Below are positions 6,959 through 7,510 of a stretch of 7,510 nt of DNA, one piece after another. The translations under genes were made by a program, and so were the position numbers. A model generated the notes under the pieces. That model did no database searches, was not told the origin of the DNA, and was given only the letters and a program-made list of their open reading frames with translations. The stretch is taken from the NCBI GenBank assembly GCA_900553165.1, contig USCN01000067.1, forward strand, positions 1 through 7,510, written 5' to 3'. The DNA comes from an uncultured Collinsella sp. (GTDB lineage: Bacteria; Actinomycetota; Coriobacteriia; Coriobacteriales; Coriobacteriaceae). The first letter of the stretch is position 1, and each line of letters opens with the position of its first letter.

Positions 6959-7393
6959 TTACGAGAAGAAGAGGTCCAGCAGGGCCTCATCGTCATCGTC
7001 CTCATCGGCCGCGGCGCGATCCCAAACCTCAAGGTGGTCGTAGTTGCCCACAACCGTGACCTCGCGGTCGAGGTTCGCCTGCTTGCGGAGAGACTCGGAA
7101 AGACCGATACGACCGGCGCTGTCCACGTCCATCGACGTGGTGCGCTTGTTGATCGCCCTCATGAGCTTCTGGTCATTAATGTCACGCGGGTTAAAACCCT
7201 CGTGGCCCTCACGACCCGCGAAGAGTCCTTCGACCCACTTATCGAAGGCCTCGGCAGAGAACACGTACAGAGCATCGACATCCAGGGCTTTGAACACGCG
7301 AACGTGCTCTCCAAGCTCCTCGCGAAGGGGTGCAGGCAGGGACAGACGACCTTTTGCATCGAGATTGCGCTCGTATGCACCCGTCATTCCCAT
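6959..7393 (-). CDS. mraZ: Transcriptional regulator MraZ
   Basis: DNA-binding protein of the AbrB-like (SpoVT/AbrB swapped-hairpin) superfamily. In characterised bacteria it forms ring-shaped oligomers and controls its own dcw promoter. It has 144 residues in two tandem repeats, each with the family D-x-x-G-R core: DAKGRLSLP at 12-20 and DSAGRIGLSESLR at 91-103, the latter followed by VTVVGNYDHLEVWD at 112-125. The C-terminus is unusual, with an acidic run at 130-136 followed by the hydrophobic ALLDLFFS. The ATG at 7393 is preferred because AGGGGAGGG lies 5 nt upstream; a second ATG two codons later is possible. It is the first gene of the cluster, and its leader carries repeats resembling MraZ target boxes, so autoregulation is likely. 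The stop is TAA, the only complete gene here not ending in TAG. Confidence 0.96.
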   Translation of the reverse strand: MGMTGAYERNLDAKGRLSLPAPLREELGEHVRVFKALDVDALYVFSAEAFDKWVEGLFAGREGHEGFNPRDINDQKLMRAINKRTTSMDVDSAGRIGLSESLRKQANLDREVTVVGNYDHLEVWDRAAADEDDDDEALLDLFFS

Positions 7394-7398
7394 GTGCG

Positions 7399-7407
7399 CC
7401 CTCCCCT
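7399..7407 (-). promoter_or_regulatory. Ribosome binding site of mraZ
   Basis: AGGGGAGGG on the minus strand, 5 nt before the ATG at 7393. It supports that start over the second ATG two codons downstream. Confidence 0.8.
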
Positions 7408-7429
7408 CGGTTACTCAGATGGCACGTAC

Positions 7430-7446
7430 GCGGGGAACCACCCCGC
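7430..7446. repeat. Leader inverted repeat (6-bp arms, TGGTT loop)
   Basis: On the minus strand the arms GCGGGG and CCCCGC flank TGGTT. The 13-base core GGGGTGGTTCCCC is identical to that of the repeat at 7467-7483. It lies about 10-27 nt downstream of the predicted transcription start, so it could act as a DNA operator or as a strong all-GC RNA hairpin near the 5' end of the mRNA. No T-run follows, so it is not a terminator. Confidence 0.7.
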
Positions 7447-7461
7447 CTGTCGACGTCATTA

Positions 7462-7490
7462 ATAATATGGGGAACCACCCCATTTTTCAA
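7462..7490 (-). promoter_or_regulatory. Predicted dcw cluster promoter (sigma-70 type)
   Basis: On the minus strand, -35 TTGAAA (7485-7490) and -10 TATTAT (7462-7467) each match the consensus at five of six positions and are exactly 17 bp apart (7468-7484). Transcription would start near 7455-7456, giving a leader of about 60 nt before mraZ. The spacer is almost wholly made of the inverted repeat at 7467-7483, so any protein bound there would compete with RNA polymerase. No comparable promoter was seen elsewhere in the window, so this probably drives most of the cluster. Confidence 0.75.
7467..7483. repeat. Inverted repeat within the promoter spacer (6-bp arms, TGGTT loop)
   Basis: On the minus strand ATGGGG and CCCCAT flank TGGTT. 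It shares the core GGGGTGGTTCCCC with the repeat at 7430-7446. The two outer base pairs of the arms differ between the copies (AT/AT here, GC/GC there), but symmetry is kept in both. The site fills the -35/-10 spacer and touches the -10 hexamer. It is a good candidate for a repressor operator. Confidence 0.75.
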
Positions 7491-7502
7491 CACCTTTCCC
7501 CA
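7478..7502 (-). promoter_or_regulatory. Putative MraZ-box array
   Basis: On the minus strand TGGGG (7498-7502), TGTTG (7488-7492) and TGGGG (7478-7482) are separated by 5-base spacers, giving a 10-bp period that places them on one helix face. In E. coli, MraZ is reported to bind TGGGN direct repeats with 5-base spacers upstream of mraZ. The two outer boxes match and the middle one is degenerate. The array covers the -35 element, which fits repression. Binding by this MraZ is inferred from the analogy. Confidence 0.55.
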
Positions 7503-7510
7503 CCCCTTCC

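Noticed and set aside
7239..7493. Minus-strand open frame of 84 codons overlapping the promoter and the mraZ start
   Set aside because: It starts upstream of the predicted transcription start, overlaps mraZ in another frame and encodes no recognisable protein.

Overview
The window is a GC-rich (by eye) bacterial division-and-cell-wall (dcw) cluster. All seven genes are on the minus strand, so transcription runs from the right end of the window to the left. Reading downstream they are mraZ, rsmH, ftsL, ftsI, murF, mraY and murD; murD is cut by the left edge. Gene order, the Gly/Arg/Ser-rich N-terminal tail of FtsI and the short divergent FtsL suggest an actinobacterial-type host. My best guess is the class Coriobacteriia, Collinsella-like, inferred from overall protein character and not proven here.

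Layout from the promoter side. At 7430-7510 lies a dense control region: a good sigma-70-type promoter (-35 TTGAAA, 17-bp spacer, -10 TATTAT), three TGGGG-like boxes in 10-bp register that resemble the MraZ operator known from E. coli, and two 17-bp inverted repeats sharing a 13-bp core. One repeat fills the promoter spacer and the other sits in the predicted leader. Next come mraZ (regulator), rsmH (16S rRNA methyltransferase, 20 nt after mraZ), a 90-nt gap, ftsL (divisome membrane protein), and ftsI (septal transpeptidase, 17 nt after ftsL). A 126-bp non-coding gap follows where murE would be expected. Then come murF, mraY and murD, separated by only 3 and 9 nt and all in one reading frame.

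Function. MurD and MurF build the cytoplasmic UDP-MurNAc-pentapeptide, MraY transfers it to the lipid carrier to make lipid I, and FtsI cross-links the finished strands at the septum, where FtsL helps activate the septal synthase. MraZ probably feeds back on the cluster promoter. RsmH is a conserved passenger that acts on ribosomes.

I found no mobile element, CRISPR array, tRNA, rRNA or wholly unknown gene. The parts most worth a second look are the compound operator/promoter upstream of mraZ, the missing murE with an inverted repeat in its place, the single-frame murF-mraY-murD run separated only by TAG stops, and an enlarged central domain in MurD.
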